Assembly: GCA_012031265.1 (NCBI GenBank)
Contig: JAAUTY010000005.1
Coordinates: 1 to 64,000 of the forward strand
Source: Spirulinaceae cyanobacterium SM2_1_0
Lineage (GTDB): Bacteria; Cyanobacteriota; Cyanobacteriia; Cyanobacteriales; Spirulinaceae
Direction of reading: 5' to 3'
Length of the DNA stretch: 64,000 nt
Below, piece by piece: positions 27,189 through 36,811 of this stretch; the first letter of the stretch is position 1, and each line of letters starts with the position of its first letter. Both the position numbers and the translations under genes were made by a program. Under the pieces are notes generated by a model, which ran no database searches, was not told where the DNA came from, and worked only from the letters and a program-made list of their open reading frames with translations.

Positions 27189-27515
27189 GTGACCGGTCGC
27201 ATCTCCGAGGTTGTGCCGATTGAGCTGAATGAGTACTATCGATCAGCAACGCTGCCCGGCGATCGCGAGCTAATCTATAGGCCATCCGTTGTGCGAGAAG
27301 AACTGCGCCAGTTTGTCCCGACTCCCCCCCCGGCTGCCGACGTTTTCGTCACCTATCAGTTGGCACTCGACTTCCGTACTGAGTGCGAGTATCGTCAGCG
27401 ACATCAGGCTCACTGCGACTGGTACGCCGCGACGGCCGCTGAGCATCGCCGCGAGGTGACAGCAATGCAGGGGGATTGGAACCTATTTCGTTGGTTTGTC
27501 CGGTGGCGGCAATGA
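27189..27515 (+). CDS. Hypothetical protein of 108 residues
   Basis: Open frame from a GTG start (MTGRISEVVPIELNEYYRSA) to TGA. It is charged and aromatic-rich, with RQRHQAHCDWYAATAAEHRR and WNLFRWFVRW near the C-terminus, and has no membrane helix or recognised domain. Amphipathic spacing of residues is protein-like, but there is no clear ribosome binding site and no homologue I can name. It could be a small cyanobacterial orphan or a chance frame. Confidence 0.45.
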   Translation: MTGRISEVVPIELNEYYRSATLPGDRELIYRPSVVREELRQFVPTPPPAADVFVTYQLALDFRTECEYRQRHQAHCDWYAATAAEHRREVTAMQGDWNLFRWFVRWRQ

Positions 27516-27554
27516 TGAGCTGGTGCGTTGCTGAACACTAGGGTCGGTTCGGGC

Positions 27555-27785
27555 TTAGGGCGATGCAATCACTTCCAACTCGTCTTCGCGCAGATGAGCA
27601 CGGAATTTGCCTGGAAATTGCACTTGCAGGGGCAAGTTGGCGCTGACGGGCCGACCTTGCCATTCGGTGACCACAGCGGCAATTTCCCCTTCTAAGCCTT
27701 TAATATCAAATGGCTGCTTTTTATGTTCCGGGTGGTGGTATACCACGACCGACTGCTTGACGCGGACGCGATCGCCAACTTTCAT
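27555..27785 (-). CDS. ftrV: Ferredoxin-thioredoxin reductase, variable (alpha) chain
   Basis: A 76-residue SH3-like subunit that caps the catalytic iron-sulfur chain of ferredoxin-thioredoxin reductase, linking photosynthetic electron flow to thioredoxin. Recognisable segments are MKVGDRVRVKQSVVVYHHPE, DIKGLEGEIAAVVTEWQGRP, ISANLPLQVQF-like SANLPLQVQFPGKFRAHL and REDELEVI. Length is normal for cyanobacteria. The catalytic chain gene (ftrC) is not nearby, as is usual. Confidence 0.92.
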   Translation of the reverse strand: MKVGDRVRVKQSVVVYHHPEHKKQPFDIKGLEGEIAAVVTEWQGRPVSANLPLQVQFPGKFRAHLREDELEVIASP

Positions 27786-28022
27786 AAACCTTTCTATTTC
27801 CCTACCACGCCGCTCGCAGCTTTCGCTCTATGTTGGAAGCAGATCGTGAACTAGCAGCTCAGTGGCGACGTTCAGTGCCCCACTATTTTTGCATAATGCG
27901 CGCCCTCTCCGGGGTGATTACTGCGCCAGTGATTGGCACGCCGGGGCGATCGCGCGTTAAAATCCTCAACAGCAATGTGTTGTTACAAAACGTGAAGTCG
28001 GCCTTCGTCAGGAATTTTAACT

Positions 28023-28235
28023 ATGTTTCTCAGCGAACTACAACCCCTCAGTCAAGAGTTTCTCCAGCAGCCGATTGCCTTCGTGGGGGGATTTTTCGCA
28101 GGCGCATTCAAGCTCAGTCTGGAGGAAGACCCCCTCAAAAATTGGCTGAGCCAACAGGGGATCACGCCGACCGGTTCGCCGCCGCCGACGGACAATAGCC
28201 ACAATGGCGGGCCACAGTCGATCGCGATCGATTGA
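28023..28235 (+). CDS. Conserved small cyanobacterial protein
   Basis: A 70-residue protein with FLQQPIAFVGGFFAGAFKLS followed by LEEDPLKNWLSQQG and a flexible Pro/Gly/Asn tail. The core pattern (QPIAFxGGFxxGxxxLxLxxDPxKxWLxxQ) is one I associate with a widespread cyanobacterial hypothetical family. The glycine-rich hydrophobic segment could lie on or in a membrane. Function unknown. Start ATG follows an A/T-rich upstream stretch. Confidence 0.75.
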   Translation: MFLSELQPLSQEFLQQPIAFVGGFFAGAFKLSLEEDPLKNWLSQQGITPTGSPPPTDNSHNGGPQSIAID

Positions 28236-28293
28236 CGCGAGCTGTCCTGATGCTGGCGTAGCCTTCAGTGCGCCAGCGGGATGAATGAGGCTG

Positions 28294-28917
28294 CTACTTG
28301 GCGAGCACGCCGTTGAGGAAGATGTCGGCGATGCCCTCGGCCATCTCCTGCATGGCGCGCGGCGAGGCTCCCGGCTCAATGATCGTGCGGTCGGAGAAGC
28401 CAGCAACCGCGAACATCCCCAGAAAAACTTGTGCCACAATTTTCGGATTGGTGCGGCGATAAACGCCGCGCTCCATGGCGGTCTGAAAGAAAGCTTCGGC
28501 GACGTCGGTCATCTTGTCGATGACTTCAAGCTGAATGCGATCGCGCAAGTCGGGATGAAACTGCGCCTCCATGAAACAGACACGCATCAGGTCATGGTTT
28601 TCTTGCATTCGCAGCATCCGTCGCCGCATCACCTGCGCCACGGCCTTGTAGCTGCCCATTTCGCTCAGCTCAGTGAGCAGATCGGTCAAGATTTCGACCC
28701 AGCCCTTGGTGGCGACTTCGACGAGGATCTCCTTCTTGTTTTTAAAATGCCGGAAGAGCGTGCCCTCCGCCACCCCCGCACCCGCCGCCAGATCACGAGT
28801 CGTCGTCGCTTCATAACCCTGACGGGCAAAGAGACGCAAGGCAGACGCCAAAATGCGATCGCGCGTGCTGGTTTCAGAACGGGTTTCGCTGGCGGGACGC
28901 GGATGAAAGACTCGCAT
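28294..28917 (-). CDS. TetR/AcrR-family transcriptional regulator
   Basis: A 207-residue repressor-type protein. The N-terminal helix-turn-helix is RDRILASALRLFARQGYEAT then TTRDLAAGAGVAEGTLFRHF; the C-terminal ligand domain begins KNKKEILVEVATKGWVEI. The effector and target are unknown. It has no divergent partner in close reach: the next upstream gene is the six-PAS kinase, 327 bp away on the other strand, which is the first candidate for control. Confidence 0.92.
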   Translation of the reverse strand: MRVFHPRPASETRSETSTRDRILASALRLFARQGYEATTTRDLAAGAGVAEGTLFRHFKNKKEILVEVATKGWVEILTDLLTELSEMGSYKAVAQVMRRRMLRMQENHDLMRVCFMEAQFHPDLRDRIQLEVIDKMTDVAEAFFQTAMERGVYRRTNPKIVAQVFLGMFAVAGFSDRTIIEPGASPRAMQEMAEGIADIFLNGVLAK

Positions 28918-29244
28918 AGTGGTGGCTCGTAGAAGAAATGCAAGCTGAATGCTTGCTAACCCTCAACCTAGCGCCGATCGTGACCGCGAGAGCATGAGCA
29001 ACGTAAAACCTTTATAAAAATTCCGGGGTGATCGCCGCGATCGCCCGGCAGCGCAGGCGAGCCAATCGTATTGGGCGACTCCCGCAAACCCGCTCAAAAG
29101 TAAGCGCAAACTTAGCCGACATTCACAAGTTTTTCACGATTGCCTGCCTACACTTAAGCCAGAAGGCGTGCCACAAGATTCGTGTCTCTTGTCTGCTGTG
29201 GCGTGCTGACAACCCATTGACTACTGAGTTGACCTTTCTCCACC
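28918..29244. promoter_or_regulatory. Divergent intergenic region between TetR regulator and six-PAS kinase
   Basis: A 327-bp gap that must hold both promoters. I could not define a clear palindromic TetR operator or -10/-35 pairs; AAAACCTTTATAAAAATTCC near 29003-29024 is A/T-rich and promoter-like. Confidence 0.35.
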
Positions 29245-32200
29245 ATGCCCGAATCCACTGTGACGCTCGACGTGATCGCCTACGACACGCTGCAACAGGA
29301 GTTGGCGGCACTACGCCAAAATCTACAAGCTTGTGAAGCGCGATTGGCGATCGCATCAGTTCATGATCGCCAGTCCTCCCCGCCTCAGGCAGTCCCCACA
29401 CTCACCCTCGAGTCGGCACGCCGTTTCCAGCGCCTCGCTGACAATGGCATGGGGACACTTTACCAATTCCGCCTCGAGCCCAATGGTTCTGTGTGGTTCC
29501 CCTACATCTCACTGGGTTGTCGGGCGCTGACCGGACTGGAGCCAGAGGCGATCTTGCAGGATGTCTCTCGCTTCATCGACTTGATTCATCCCGAGGAGAG
29601 CGATCGCTTCCAAGCCTCCATCACGCATTCAGCCGCCACCCTAGAACCCTGGTACTGGGAAGGGCGCTTGTTACTCCCCGACGGAACCGTCAAGTGGTTC
29701 AAGGCCGAATCGCGTCCCGAACGGCTCCCCGATGACGCAATCGTTTGGGATGGCTGGATCTTGGACATTACCTCCTACCGACAGACCGCTGAGCGCCTGC
29801 AAGTGACGAATGAGCGGATCGCCACGATTATCGAAGGAACCGGCGATGCTTTTTTTGCCTTAGATCGGGACTGGCGCTTTACCTATGCCAACCATCGCAC
29901 TGAGCGACTGCTGGGAAAACCCAAACCTGAGTTGATGGGGCAAAATATTTGGACGCTCTTTCCTGAGGCCATAGGCTCGGTTTTCTACGAGCAGTATCAC
30001 CATGCGGTCGAACAATCTGAACCAGTTGTTTTTGAGGAATACTATCCGCCTCTTGATGTCTGGTTTGAGGTGCGGGCTTATCCAGTTCATGGCGAGTTGT
30101 TTATTTACTTCACAGATATTAATGATCGCAAACAACTCGAAGCCCGCGTCGCCGAACGCACGGCAGAGATTGAGCGTACTACCGCTCAGCTACAGGCAAT
30201 TTTGGACAATGCGCCAGCCGTGATCTATGTCAAAGATCCAGAAGGGCGCTTCATATTAGTCAACCGTCAGTTTGAGCAGCTTCTACATCTGACTCAAGCC
30301 GAGATTATTGGGCGCTCCCATCACGAGCTATTTCCTCAAGAAGTTGCCGACACCTTCCAAATCAGTGACCAAGAAGTCCTGACCGAAAATAAGGTGGTTG
30401 CCCTAGAGGAAGTTACTTCCCGCGAGGACGGACTGCATACTTACGTGTCATCTAAATTCCCCCTCCTAGACGAAAATGGTCAGCCCTATGCCGTCTGTGG
30501 CATCTCCACCGACATCACCGAGCGTCAGCGAGCTGAAGCCCAGTTGCAAGCGACTCTGTCACTTCAGGAGGCGCTCTTCAATGGCATCGATTACATGATC
30601 ATGTCCGTTGACACTGGAGGCATCATTCGCAGCTTCAATGCAGCGGCTGAACGGATGACCGGCTACAGAGCGACTGAAGTGGTCGGACAGGCGAGTCCAG
30701 CGCTAGTCCATGATCCGGCTGAGCTTGTTCAGCGTACTGCTGAACTCAGTGCCAAGTTGGGGATTGAGATCGAACCCGGTCTTGAGACTTTCTTCGCGAA
30801 CGCTCGGCGCGGTCAGCGAGACGAATGCGAGTGGACGTTGATCCGCAAGGATGGCAGCCGTTTCCCGGCGCTCGTGACCATTGCTGCTTTGCGAAATGAA
30901 GCCGACGAAATCACGGGTATTGTCGGTATTGCTCAGGACATCACCGAGCGTAAGCAAGCCCAGGAAACCCAGCGCAAATTGGCGGCACTGGTCGAAAACA
31001 GTAGTGACTTTATCGGCATTGCTGACTTAGAAGGTCGCGCTCAGTATCTCAATCCTGCCGGTCGTCGTTTAGTGGGTTTGCCTCGCGAGGCTGACATAAA
31101 AGAGCACACGATGCTGGACTTTGTCCCGGCTGAATATGCACCAACGTTTGAGCGTGAAGTCCTAGCAACCGTAATCGAAACCGGGACTTGGCAGGGCGAA
31201 TCCCATCTCCATCACTTTGAGACCGGAGAGACAATGGAGGTGGAGAAGAATCTCTTTACCGTGACGAATCCGGAGACGAATGAGCTGCTTTGTTTCGCGA
31301 CCGTCACGCGCGACATTCGCGATCGCAAGCAAGCCGAAGCGGAGTTGCGGGCAGCGAAAGAAGAGTTGGAAAGCTTCTTCATACTGGCGCTGGATCTACT
31401 CTGCATTGCTGATACTAGCGGTCATTTCTTGCGCCTCAATCGCGCCTGGGAAGACGTACTGGGCTACTCCATTGATGAGTTGAGTAATGCCGTCTTCTTG
31501 GATTTTGTCCACCCTGACGATCTAGAATCAACGCTAGCGGCGGTCAGTATTTTGGCTGAACAGAAGACTGTGGTGAGCTTCGTCAACCGCTATCGCCATA
31601 AAGATGGCAGCTATCGTTATATTGAGTGGCGCTCTTCTCCATACGGCGATCTGATCTATGCCGCTGCGCGAGACATCACTGAGCGTCAGGAAGCCGAGTT
31701 GCAACTCCAGCAGCAGAAGCGCGAGTTGGAGAATACCTTGTATGAGCTGCGGGCGACTCAGGGTCATTTGGTTCAGAGCGAGAAAATGTCCAGCCTCGGT
31801 CAATTGGTAGCGGGCATTGCGCATGAGATCAATAATCCTGTCAACTTTATCTACGGCAACCTCGTTCACACCCGCGAGTACACCGAGAACTTGCTAGAAA
31901 TTGTTGGTGCTTACCAAGAGCAGTACCCCGAGCCGCCGGAGGACTTACAGGAAATAGCAGAAGACATCGATCTCGAATTTGTGATGACCGACTTCCCGCG
32001 CCTGCTCGACTCGATGAAAATCGGCGCGCAACGCATCCGCGAGATCGTTACGTCGCTGCGAACCTTCTCGCGTCTGGACGAGGCGGACTGCAAGCAGGCC
32101 AATGTCCATGAGGGGATCGATAGCACGTTGCTGATTCTGCAAAATCGCCTCAAAGCGAAGTCGGATCGGCCTGAGATTGCGGTCATCAAGGACTACGGAT

Positions 32201-32610
32201 CGCTATCCGATGCTGAATGCTATCCCAGCCAGCTCAACCAGGTGTTTATGAACATCTTGGCGAATGCGATCGATGCGCTGGAGGAGCGGGATGAGCAGCG
32301 GACCACTGCTGAGAAGAAGGAAAATCCCAGCCAAATCTGGATCACGACGGCTGAGGAACAGCCGAGTTGGCTGACGGTTCGCATCCGGGATAATGGGCCG
32401 GGAATTAGTGAGACGGTGCGCGATCGCCTTTTCGATCCTTTCTTCACCACTAAGGCGACGGGCAAAGGAACTGGTCTCGGGATGTCGATCAGCTACCAGA
32501 TCATCACCGAGCGCCACGGCGGCAAATTGACTTGTACTTCCGAGCTGGGGCAAGGCGCTGAGTTTGTCATCTCGATTCCGGTTCACCAGCAAGCGGCTAC
32601 GACCGATTGA
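29245..32610 (+). CDS. Soluble sensor histidine kinase with six PAS-type domains
   Basis: A 1121-residue kinase without membrane helices. Six PAS/PAC units are visible; most end with a PAC signature such as WDGWILDITSYRQ, YFTDINDRKQLEARV, VCGISTDITERQRAE, IVGIAQDITERKQAQ, FATVTRDIRDRKQAE and IYAAARDITERQEAE. A short coiled coil (QKRELENTLYELRATQGHLV) leads to the phosphoacceptor His near residue 859 in GIAHEINNP. The ATPase has NQVFMNILANAIDALEERDE, RDNGPGIS and GTGLGMSIS. Stacked PAS domains suggest redox, light or small-ligand input. The kinase core closely resembles the CHASE kinase at 5055-7115. No receiver is adjacent. A terminator follows. Confidence 0.93.
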   Translation: MPESTVTLDVIAYDTLQQELAALRQNLQACEARLAIASVHDRQSSPPQAVPTLTLESARRFQRLADNGMGTLYQFRLEPNGSVWFPYISLGCRALTGLEPEAILQDVSRFIDLIHPEESDRFQASITHSAATLEPWYWEGRLLLPDGTVKWFKAESRPERLPDDAIVWDGWILDITSYRQTAERLQVTNERIATIIEGTGDAFFALDRDWRFTYANHRTERLLGKPKPELMGQNIWTLFPEAIGSVFYEQYHHAVEQSEPVVFEEYYPPLDVWFEVRAYPVHGELFIYFTDINDRKQLEARVAERTAEIERTTAQLQAILDNAPAVIYVKDPEGRFILVNRQFEQLLHLTQAEIIGRSHHELFPQEVADTFQISDQEVLTENKVVALEEVTSREDGLHTYVSSKFPLLDENGQPYAVCGISTDITERQRAEAQLQATLSLQEALFNGIDYMIMSVDTGGIIRSFNAAAERMTGYRATEVVGQASPALVHDPAELVQRTAELSAKLGIEIEPGLETFFANARRGQRDECEWTLIRKDGSRFPALVTIAALRNEADEITGIVGIAQDITERKQAQETQRKLAALVENSSDFIGIADLEGRAQYLNPAGRRLVGLPREADIKEHTMLDFVPAEYAPTFEREVLATVIETGTWQGESHLHHFETGETMEVEKNLFTVTNPETNELLCFATVTRDIRDRKQAEAELRAAKEELESFFILALDLLCIADTSGHFLRLNRAWEDVLGYSIDELSNAVFLDFVHPDDLESTLAAVSILAEQKTVVSFVNRYRHKDGSYRYIEWRSSPYGDLIYAAARDITERQEAELQLQQQKRELENTLYELRATQGHLVQSEKMSSLGQLVAGIAHEINNPVNFIYGNLVHTREYTENLLEIVGAYQEQYPEPPEDLQEIAEDIDLEFVMTDFPRLLDSMKIGAQRIREIVTSLRTFSRLDEADCKQANVHEGIDSTLLILQNRLKAKSDRPEIAVIKDYGSLSDAECYPSQLNQVFMNILANAIDALEERDEQRTTAEKKENPSQIWITTAEEQPSWLTVRIRDNGPGISETVRDRLFDPFFTTKATGKGTGLGMSISYQIITERHGGKLTCTSELGQGAEFVISIPVHQQAATTD

Positions 32611-32645
32611 CGGCGGGGCATCTGAGCGGGGTGACAGCATCACAG

Positions 32646-32680
32646 GTTGGGGCAAGCATCGTTTGCCCCAATCTTTTTTT
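32646..32680 (+). terminator. Rho-independent terminator after the six-PAS kinase
   Basis: TTGGGGCAA-gcatcgt-TTGCCCCAA followed by TCTTTTTTT: a 9-bp perfect stem and a T run, 35 nt after the kinase stop codon. Confidence 0.93.
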
Positions 32681-32836
32681 GGGCGGGCAGGTTTTTGGCT
32701 CAGAGCGGCGATCGCCCCATCGTCACAAAACCCATCCCCGGCCCCGGCGCTCTCATTGGATTAGCATTTCTTAATGGTTTTCGTTAACATAAATTTATAT
32801 AAGCATTGCAAATCATCGCTATTTCCAACTGCAATT

Positions 32837-33373
32837 ATGTTGAACCTTGCCAAATTGACTCCCATCTTCAAGCCCAATATCAGCGCCAGCATTGTTTCGC
32901 AGACGGCTTGGGCTGTTCTGCGCGTCGTCATCGGTGCCATGATGATCCACAACGGCCTCGACAAGCTCAGCAACATCGAGAGCTTCGCCCAGGCCTATGT
33001 GGAAGTCATCGGTTTGCCCTTCCCGATCTTCTTCAGCTATGTCGCTGCCTTCACCGAGTTGTTGGGCGCACCGCTGATCGCTCTCGGTCTCTTGACTCGC
33101 CCTGCCGCGCTCGGTCTGTTCAGTACCATGTGCGTCGCCATGTATCACCATGTCAAGGTGGCGGGTTTTAGCATTCCTTACCTAGAACTCTCGGCGATCT
33201 ACGCTGCTTGCTTCCTATTCTTTGTAGTGAATGGTGCGGGCTTGTTTTCGGTAGACGCCCTGATTGCCAACTGGCTTGACACCAATGCTCTGACTGCGCA
33301 GGCGAAGCGGGTCATGCGCCTGGAGCGTGCCTACGAAGCGACGAGCACCGCAGCAGGAAAGGTGGCGCGTTAA
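32837..33373 (+). CDS. DoxX-family membrane protein
   Basis: A 178-residue protein with four predicted membrane helices. The DoxX signature is AVLRVVIGAMMIHNGLDKLS, then FAQAYVEVIGLPFPIFFSYV, AAFTELLGAPLIALGLLTRP and AALGLFSTMCVAMYHHVKVA. Family members are linked to redox or thiol stress and quinone interaction, but the function is not settled. ATG at 32837 (MLNLAKLTPIF) is preferred; an in-frame upstream ATG at 32774 would add a non-conserved leader. Confidence 0.88.
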   Translation: MLNLAKLTPIFKPNISASIVSQTAWAVLRVVIGAMMIHNGLDKLSNIESFAQAYVEVIGLPFPIFFSYVAAFTELLGAPLIALGLLTRPAALGLFSTMCVAMYHHVKVAGFSIPYLELSAIYAACFLFFVVNGAGLFSVDALIANWLDTNALTAQAKRVMRLERAYEATSTAAGKVAR

Positions 33374-33438
33374 GGCGATCGCGTCGCACTCGGTTTGAGT
33401 CTGCATCAATTTAAGTTTGCATCGGCAGCAAAGATTGT

Positions 33439-33475
33439 GGAGGGAGGTGAGCGATCGCCTCCCTCCCGATTTTTT
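33439..33475 (+). terminator. Rho-independent terminator after doxX-like gene
   Basis: GGAGGGAGG-tgagcgatcg-CCTCCCTCC-cga then TTTTTT: a 9-bp perfect stem with a HIP1 octamer in the loop region. Confidence 0.9.
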
Positions 33476-33544
33476 GGGGCTGGGGCGGTGGACAAGTGAA
33501 GTGACAGCTTGTATTATGTATGTAGCATAACGAGAGGCGTCCTC

Positions 33545-34726
33545 ATGACCTACGAAGCACTGAACGTCAAAACGCCCGCGCCAGTTTTGTCCTGGGCGGG
33601 CCATCCGCTCGGCTCGGCGGAAATCCAAATGGCAAAAAATGTCGCCTCGCTGCCCTTCGTGTTCAAGCACGTGGCGCTGATGCCGGATGTGCATCTCGGC
33701 AAGGGCGCACTGGTCGGCTCGGTGATTGCGACCAAGGAAGCGGTGATGCCAGCCGCCGTTGGTGTTGATATTGGCTGCGGCATGGCGGCTGTTCAGTTGC
33801 CCTTTCATGCCCACCAGCTCGACGGCAAACTGAAGGCGATCCGTCAGGATATTGAGGCTGCGATCCCGGTCGGCTTCGAGCAAAACAAGGAGGTCAGCAA
33901 GACTGCCGCCAACTGGCAGGGCTGGCGAGACTTCCAGCACTTGCATCGTGGTGTGCAGGATGTGCAAGGCAAAGCGATGAAGCAGCTTGGCTCGCTGGGT
34001 GGTGGCAACCACTTCCTGGAAGTATGCCTAGACACCAACGACCAAGTGTGGCTGATGTTGCACTCTGGCTCACGCCACATCGGCAACCGGCTAGCTCAAT
34101 GCCACATCAACACCGCCAAGGGTCTGATGAAGCTGATGGATCAGCGCTTACCTGACCCCGATTTGGCTTACTTTGTAGCCGGGACGCCGGAGTTCGCAGC
34201 TTACTGGCATGACTTGCAGTGGGCACAGGACTATGCCCGCGCCAACCGTGAGGTGATGCTGGTACGCTTTCGGCGGGTCATTGAGCAACATCTGGCAGGG
34301 GGTAAGCCGACGCAGCCCCAGCTAACGGTCAACTGTCACCACAACTATGCCGAGCAGGAGGTGCATTTTGGCACTGAGGTCTACGTGACGCGCAAGGGTG
34401 CGGTGCGGGCGCGAAGCGAGGACTACGGCATCATCCCTGGCTCGATGGGGGCGAAGTCATTCATCGTTAAGGGCAAGGGCAGTGCTGATAGCTTCTGTAG
34501 TTGCTCGCATGGGGCGGGACGGCAGATGTCGCGATCGCAAGCCAAAAAGCGCTTCTCAGTCGATGACTTGGTGCAGCAAACCGCTGGCATCGAATGCCGC
34601 AAGGATCCCGGCGTCATCGACGAGATTCCCGGCGCTTATAAGTCCATTGAGGCGGTCATGAGCCAGCAAGCCGATCTTGTTGAGATTGTCGCCACGCTGC
34701 GCCAGGTAGTCTGCGTTAAGGGTTGA
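33545..34726 (+). CDS. rtcB: RtcB-family RNA ligase
   Basis: GTP- and Mn2+-dependent RNA-splicing ligase that joins 2',3'-cyclic phosphate ends to 5'-OH ends. Motifs include MPDVHLGKGALVGSVIATKE, GVDIGCGMAAVQLP (metal-binding Asp and Cys), GSLGGGNHFLEV, LMLHSGSRHIGN and the nucleotidylated His in SCSHGAGRQMSRS. Length 393 residues is normal for the shorter RtcB clade. ATG at 33545 (MTYEALNVKTPAPVLSW) is preferred. No archease or RNA-processing partner lies nearby. It ends 17 nt before a strong hairpin shared with the converging gene. Confidence 0.95.
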   Translation: MTYEALNVKTPAPVLSWAGHPLGSAEIQMAKNVASLPFVFKHVALMPDVHLGKGALVGSVIATKEAVMPAAVGVDIGCGMAAVQLPFHAHQLDGKLKAIRQDIEAAIPVGFEQNKEVSKTAANWQGWRDFQHLHRGVQDVQGKAMKQLGSLGGGNHFLEVCLDTNDQVWLMLHSGSRHIGNRLAQCHINTAKGLMKLMDQRLPDPDLAYFVAGTPEFAAYWHDLQWAQDYARANREVMLVRFRRVIEQHLAGGKPTQPQLTVNCHHNYAEQEVHFGTEVYVTRKGAVRARSEDYGIIPGSMGAKSFIVKGKGSADSFCSCSHGAGRQMSRSQAKKRFSVDDLVQQTAGIECRKDPGVIDEIPGAYKSIEAVMSQQADLVEIVATLRQVVCVKG

Positions 34727-34743
34727 ATGCCAAGTTCCGAGAG

Positions 34744-34794
34744 AATTACAGCCGTCGGTGTGCTTGTGCGAGCAGGCCGACGGCTGTAATTTTT
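34744..34794. terminator. Strong hairpin between convergent genes
   Basis: AATTACAGCCGTCGG and CCGACGGCTGTAATT form a 15-bp perfect stem with an 18-nt loop, followed by TTTT on the plus strand. It should end rtcB transcription and may also serve the converging gene, whose stop codon lies at its edge. Confidence 0.92.
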
Positions 34795-36780
34795 AGCTGA
34801 GGTAGATCAACAGATTGAGACCCGGAATCGTGCGTGAGAGCGTCCAGAGCAGCAAAACAATATAGATCAGCCCCAGACTCCATTGGTACCAGGCGATCGC
34901 ACTCACACTCCCTGGCAGGCGCTCATCGCGCAGACGCAGATCATTGAAACTAATTTTTAGAAACACGTTCAAACCAAAGCCGTAATAATTGAGCCAATTC
35001 CAGCGTTTTCCCCAGGGCAGTGGGGTGTAGCGATCGCGAAAAACGGATATTTGGGCACCACGGGCAGGCGGATGATCGCGATCCCCAACTGCCGTTCGCC
35101 GCCGTTTTCGAGAAAGTACGGCTCGTCGCGCTGGTCGCGATCGCTGCCACGCTGGTAGAAGTAGCTGGTGATCGCCAGCGGGATCGGCAAAATCAGCAAA
35201 CTCAGGCAAAGCAACACCGTCAGCGGTTGTTCGGAGACGCGGGCGATCGCGCTGAGGCTGAACAAGAGCAACACAGCAGCACTCCCCAGCATCCAGACCA
35301 TTTCACCCGGTTGCGGCCGGATCTGGCTGGGCGGGCGTCGCCAGCGATCCAGCGTCCAAGCCCAGAGGCTAAAACCAGTCAAGGCAACGCCCCCGCTGCT
35401 CAGCACCAGGCCAACACTCGTGCCATAGTTGCTCACCAGCAGCAACACACTCAACCCCGCCCAGTGCAAGAGTGTTGGCCCCCGTCGCCAGAGAAAACGC
35501 CAATCGAGGGGAGTGCCCGCAATCGTGTTGCTGAGTTGCCGTAGCCGGAGCCGTTGCATTTTGTATTCGAGGCGATTGGCATCGGCAATTTGCTCGAGGC
35601 GACGGAAGTTGCGAATGGCGTTGCGTAAAACATTCTCGTTGCCTTCGAGTCCCGCCACGGTGATGACGGCACCAATCCGGCCTTTATCACCGAGGAGGCG
35701 GGCTTGGTCAGAGTCGAAGGCGAGGCTATCGATGTGAATCACCGCCCCGGCGGCAAAGACAGCTTCACTGAAATCGATTTGACTCAATAAATTCACTTCG
35801 CTCAGTTGCACGGGAGCATTGAAGCGCGCTGAGCGCAAGGCGGCAACTTTCTCAAACGTTGCGCCTTCGAGATTGAGGGCAGCGAGAAAGCGGCTCTTGC
35901 TAAACAGCGCGCGGTCGTGCCAGTGGGTCTGGGAGAAGTTGGCCGGTGCTTGCCAGGCTGAGTGCTGCCAGTTGCCCAGGTCGTCAAACTGGCTGCCACT
36001 GAAATCACCGCCCTGCTCAAAGGTGGTGCCGCTCCAGTCAGCAGCAGCTTGGAAATGGCTGTCGTCAAAGCGCACAGCGTCAGCAAAGCGGCTGTCGGCA
36101 AAGTTCACGGTTCGGCTGAAGTTGGCGCTTGACCACTGGTTGGGACGGGCGAAGTAGGCTTGTTTTCCGGTCACAGGGCCGTGGGCGATCGCCCCAGCAG
36201 CCTGCACGGGTTGCAACAGTACCAGCTCGTCAGCACGCAACCCTCCGAGAAGCTGGGTGTTGTGTAGCTTGAGGGCGCAACGCAGGAGCTTGATTGCGCC
36301 GAAGCCTTCTGTCGGTGTGGCTTGTGGTCGCAGGCGGTCGAGGTCGGCAGGCAGGTGATCGCGCTCGGGCGGCGTCAGCAGTGAGGTCAGGGCTGCCTCG
36401 GCTAGAGGCGCACGCTGGGCGAGGCGCGTCAGATCCAGTTCGCCCTGGATGGCTGAATAGCTTAAGTCCAAAGCCAGCGGCTGAGGACTCCCTTCTAGCT
36501 CAGCGCGTAACTCCGAGTAGAAGCGATCGCGCATTTCCCCCGCATCGGTCAGATCAATCCGCAGGTGATCCAGCGCCAGAGTCGGCATCCCAGAGACAGT
36601 CTGGAGTGCGGCGCGACGCTCGGCGAGTAATTCCACCGTCAACGGTTCTAGGCTACCCTGGCTCGCGGCAAAACTGGGTCGGACGCTCAGACTCCAAACC
36701 AGGAACGCGATTCCCAGCGTCACCAGCCCAGCCATCAACCACCAGCACCCCCTGATGGTTAGGGTTCTGGCCGGAGGCAT
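34793..36780 (-). pseudogene. Membrane protein with pentapeptide-like repeats, single frameshift near the C-terminus
   Basis: The main frame begins at 36780 with a membrane helix (CWWLMAGLVTLGIAFLVWSL). A long extracytoplasmic part contains pentapeptide-like repeats (SSANFSRTVNFADSRFADAV and similar, about residues 215-345). At least three more hydrophobic helices lie at about 430-540. The frame then runs LGIAIIRLPVVPKYPFF and derails at a HIP1 site near 35035. One base later it resumes as RDRYTPLPWGKRWNWLNYYG and FGLNVFLKISFNDLRLRDER, ending in a last helix, LGLIYIVLLLWTLSRTIPGL. The joined product is about 660 residues. The downstream frame is fully protein-like, so a recent 1-nt loss in the TTTTTC run or a sequencing error is likely. 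Function unknown. Confidence 0.8.
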
Positions 36781-36811
36781 GGCATAGGTAACTTTGAGAA
36801 TGGGTCAACTC

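Noticed and set aside
34793-35209. Separate 138-residue gene starting MPEFADFADPAG
   Set aside because: Its first 55 residues are an out-of-frame reading of the larger protein; only the part after the frameshift is real.
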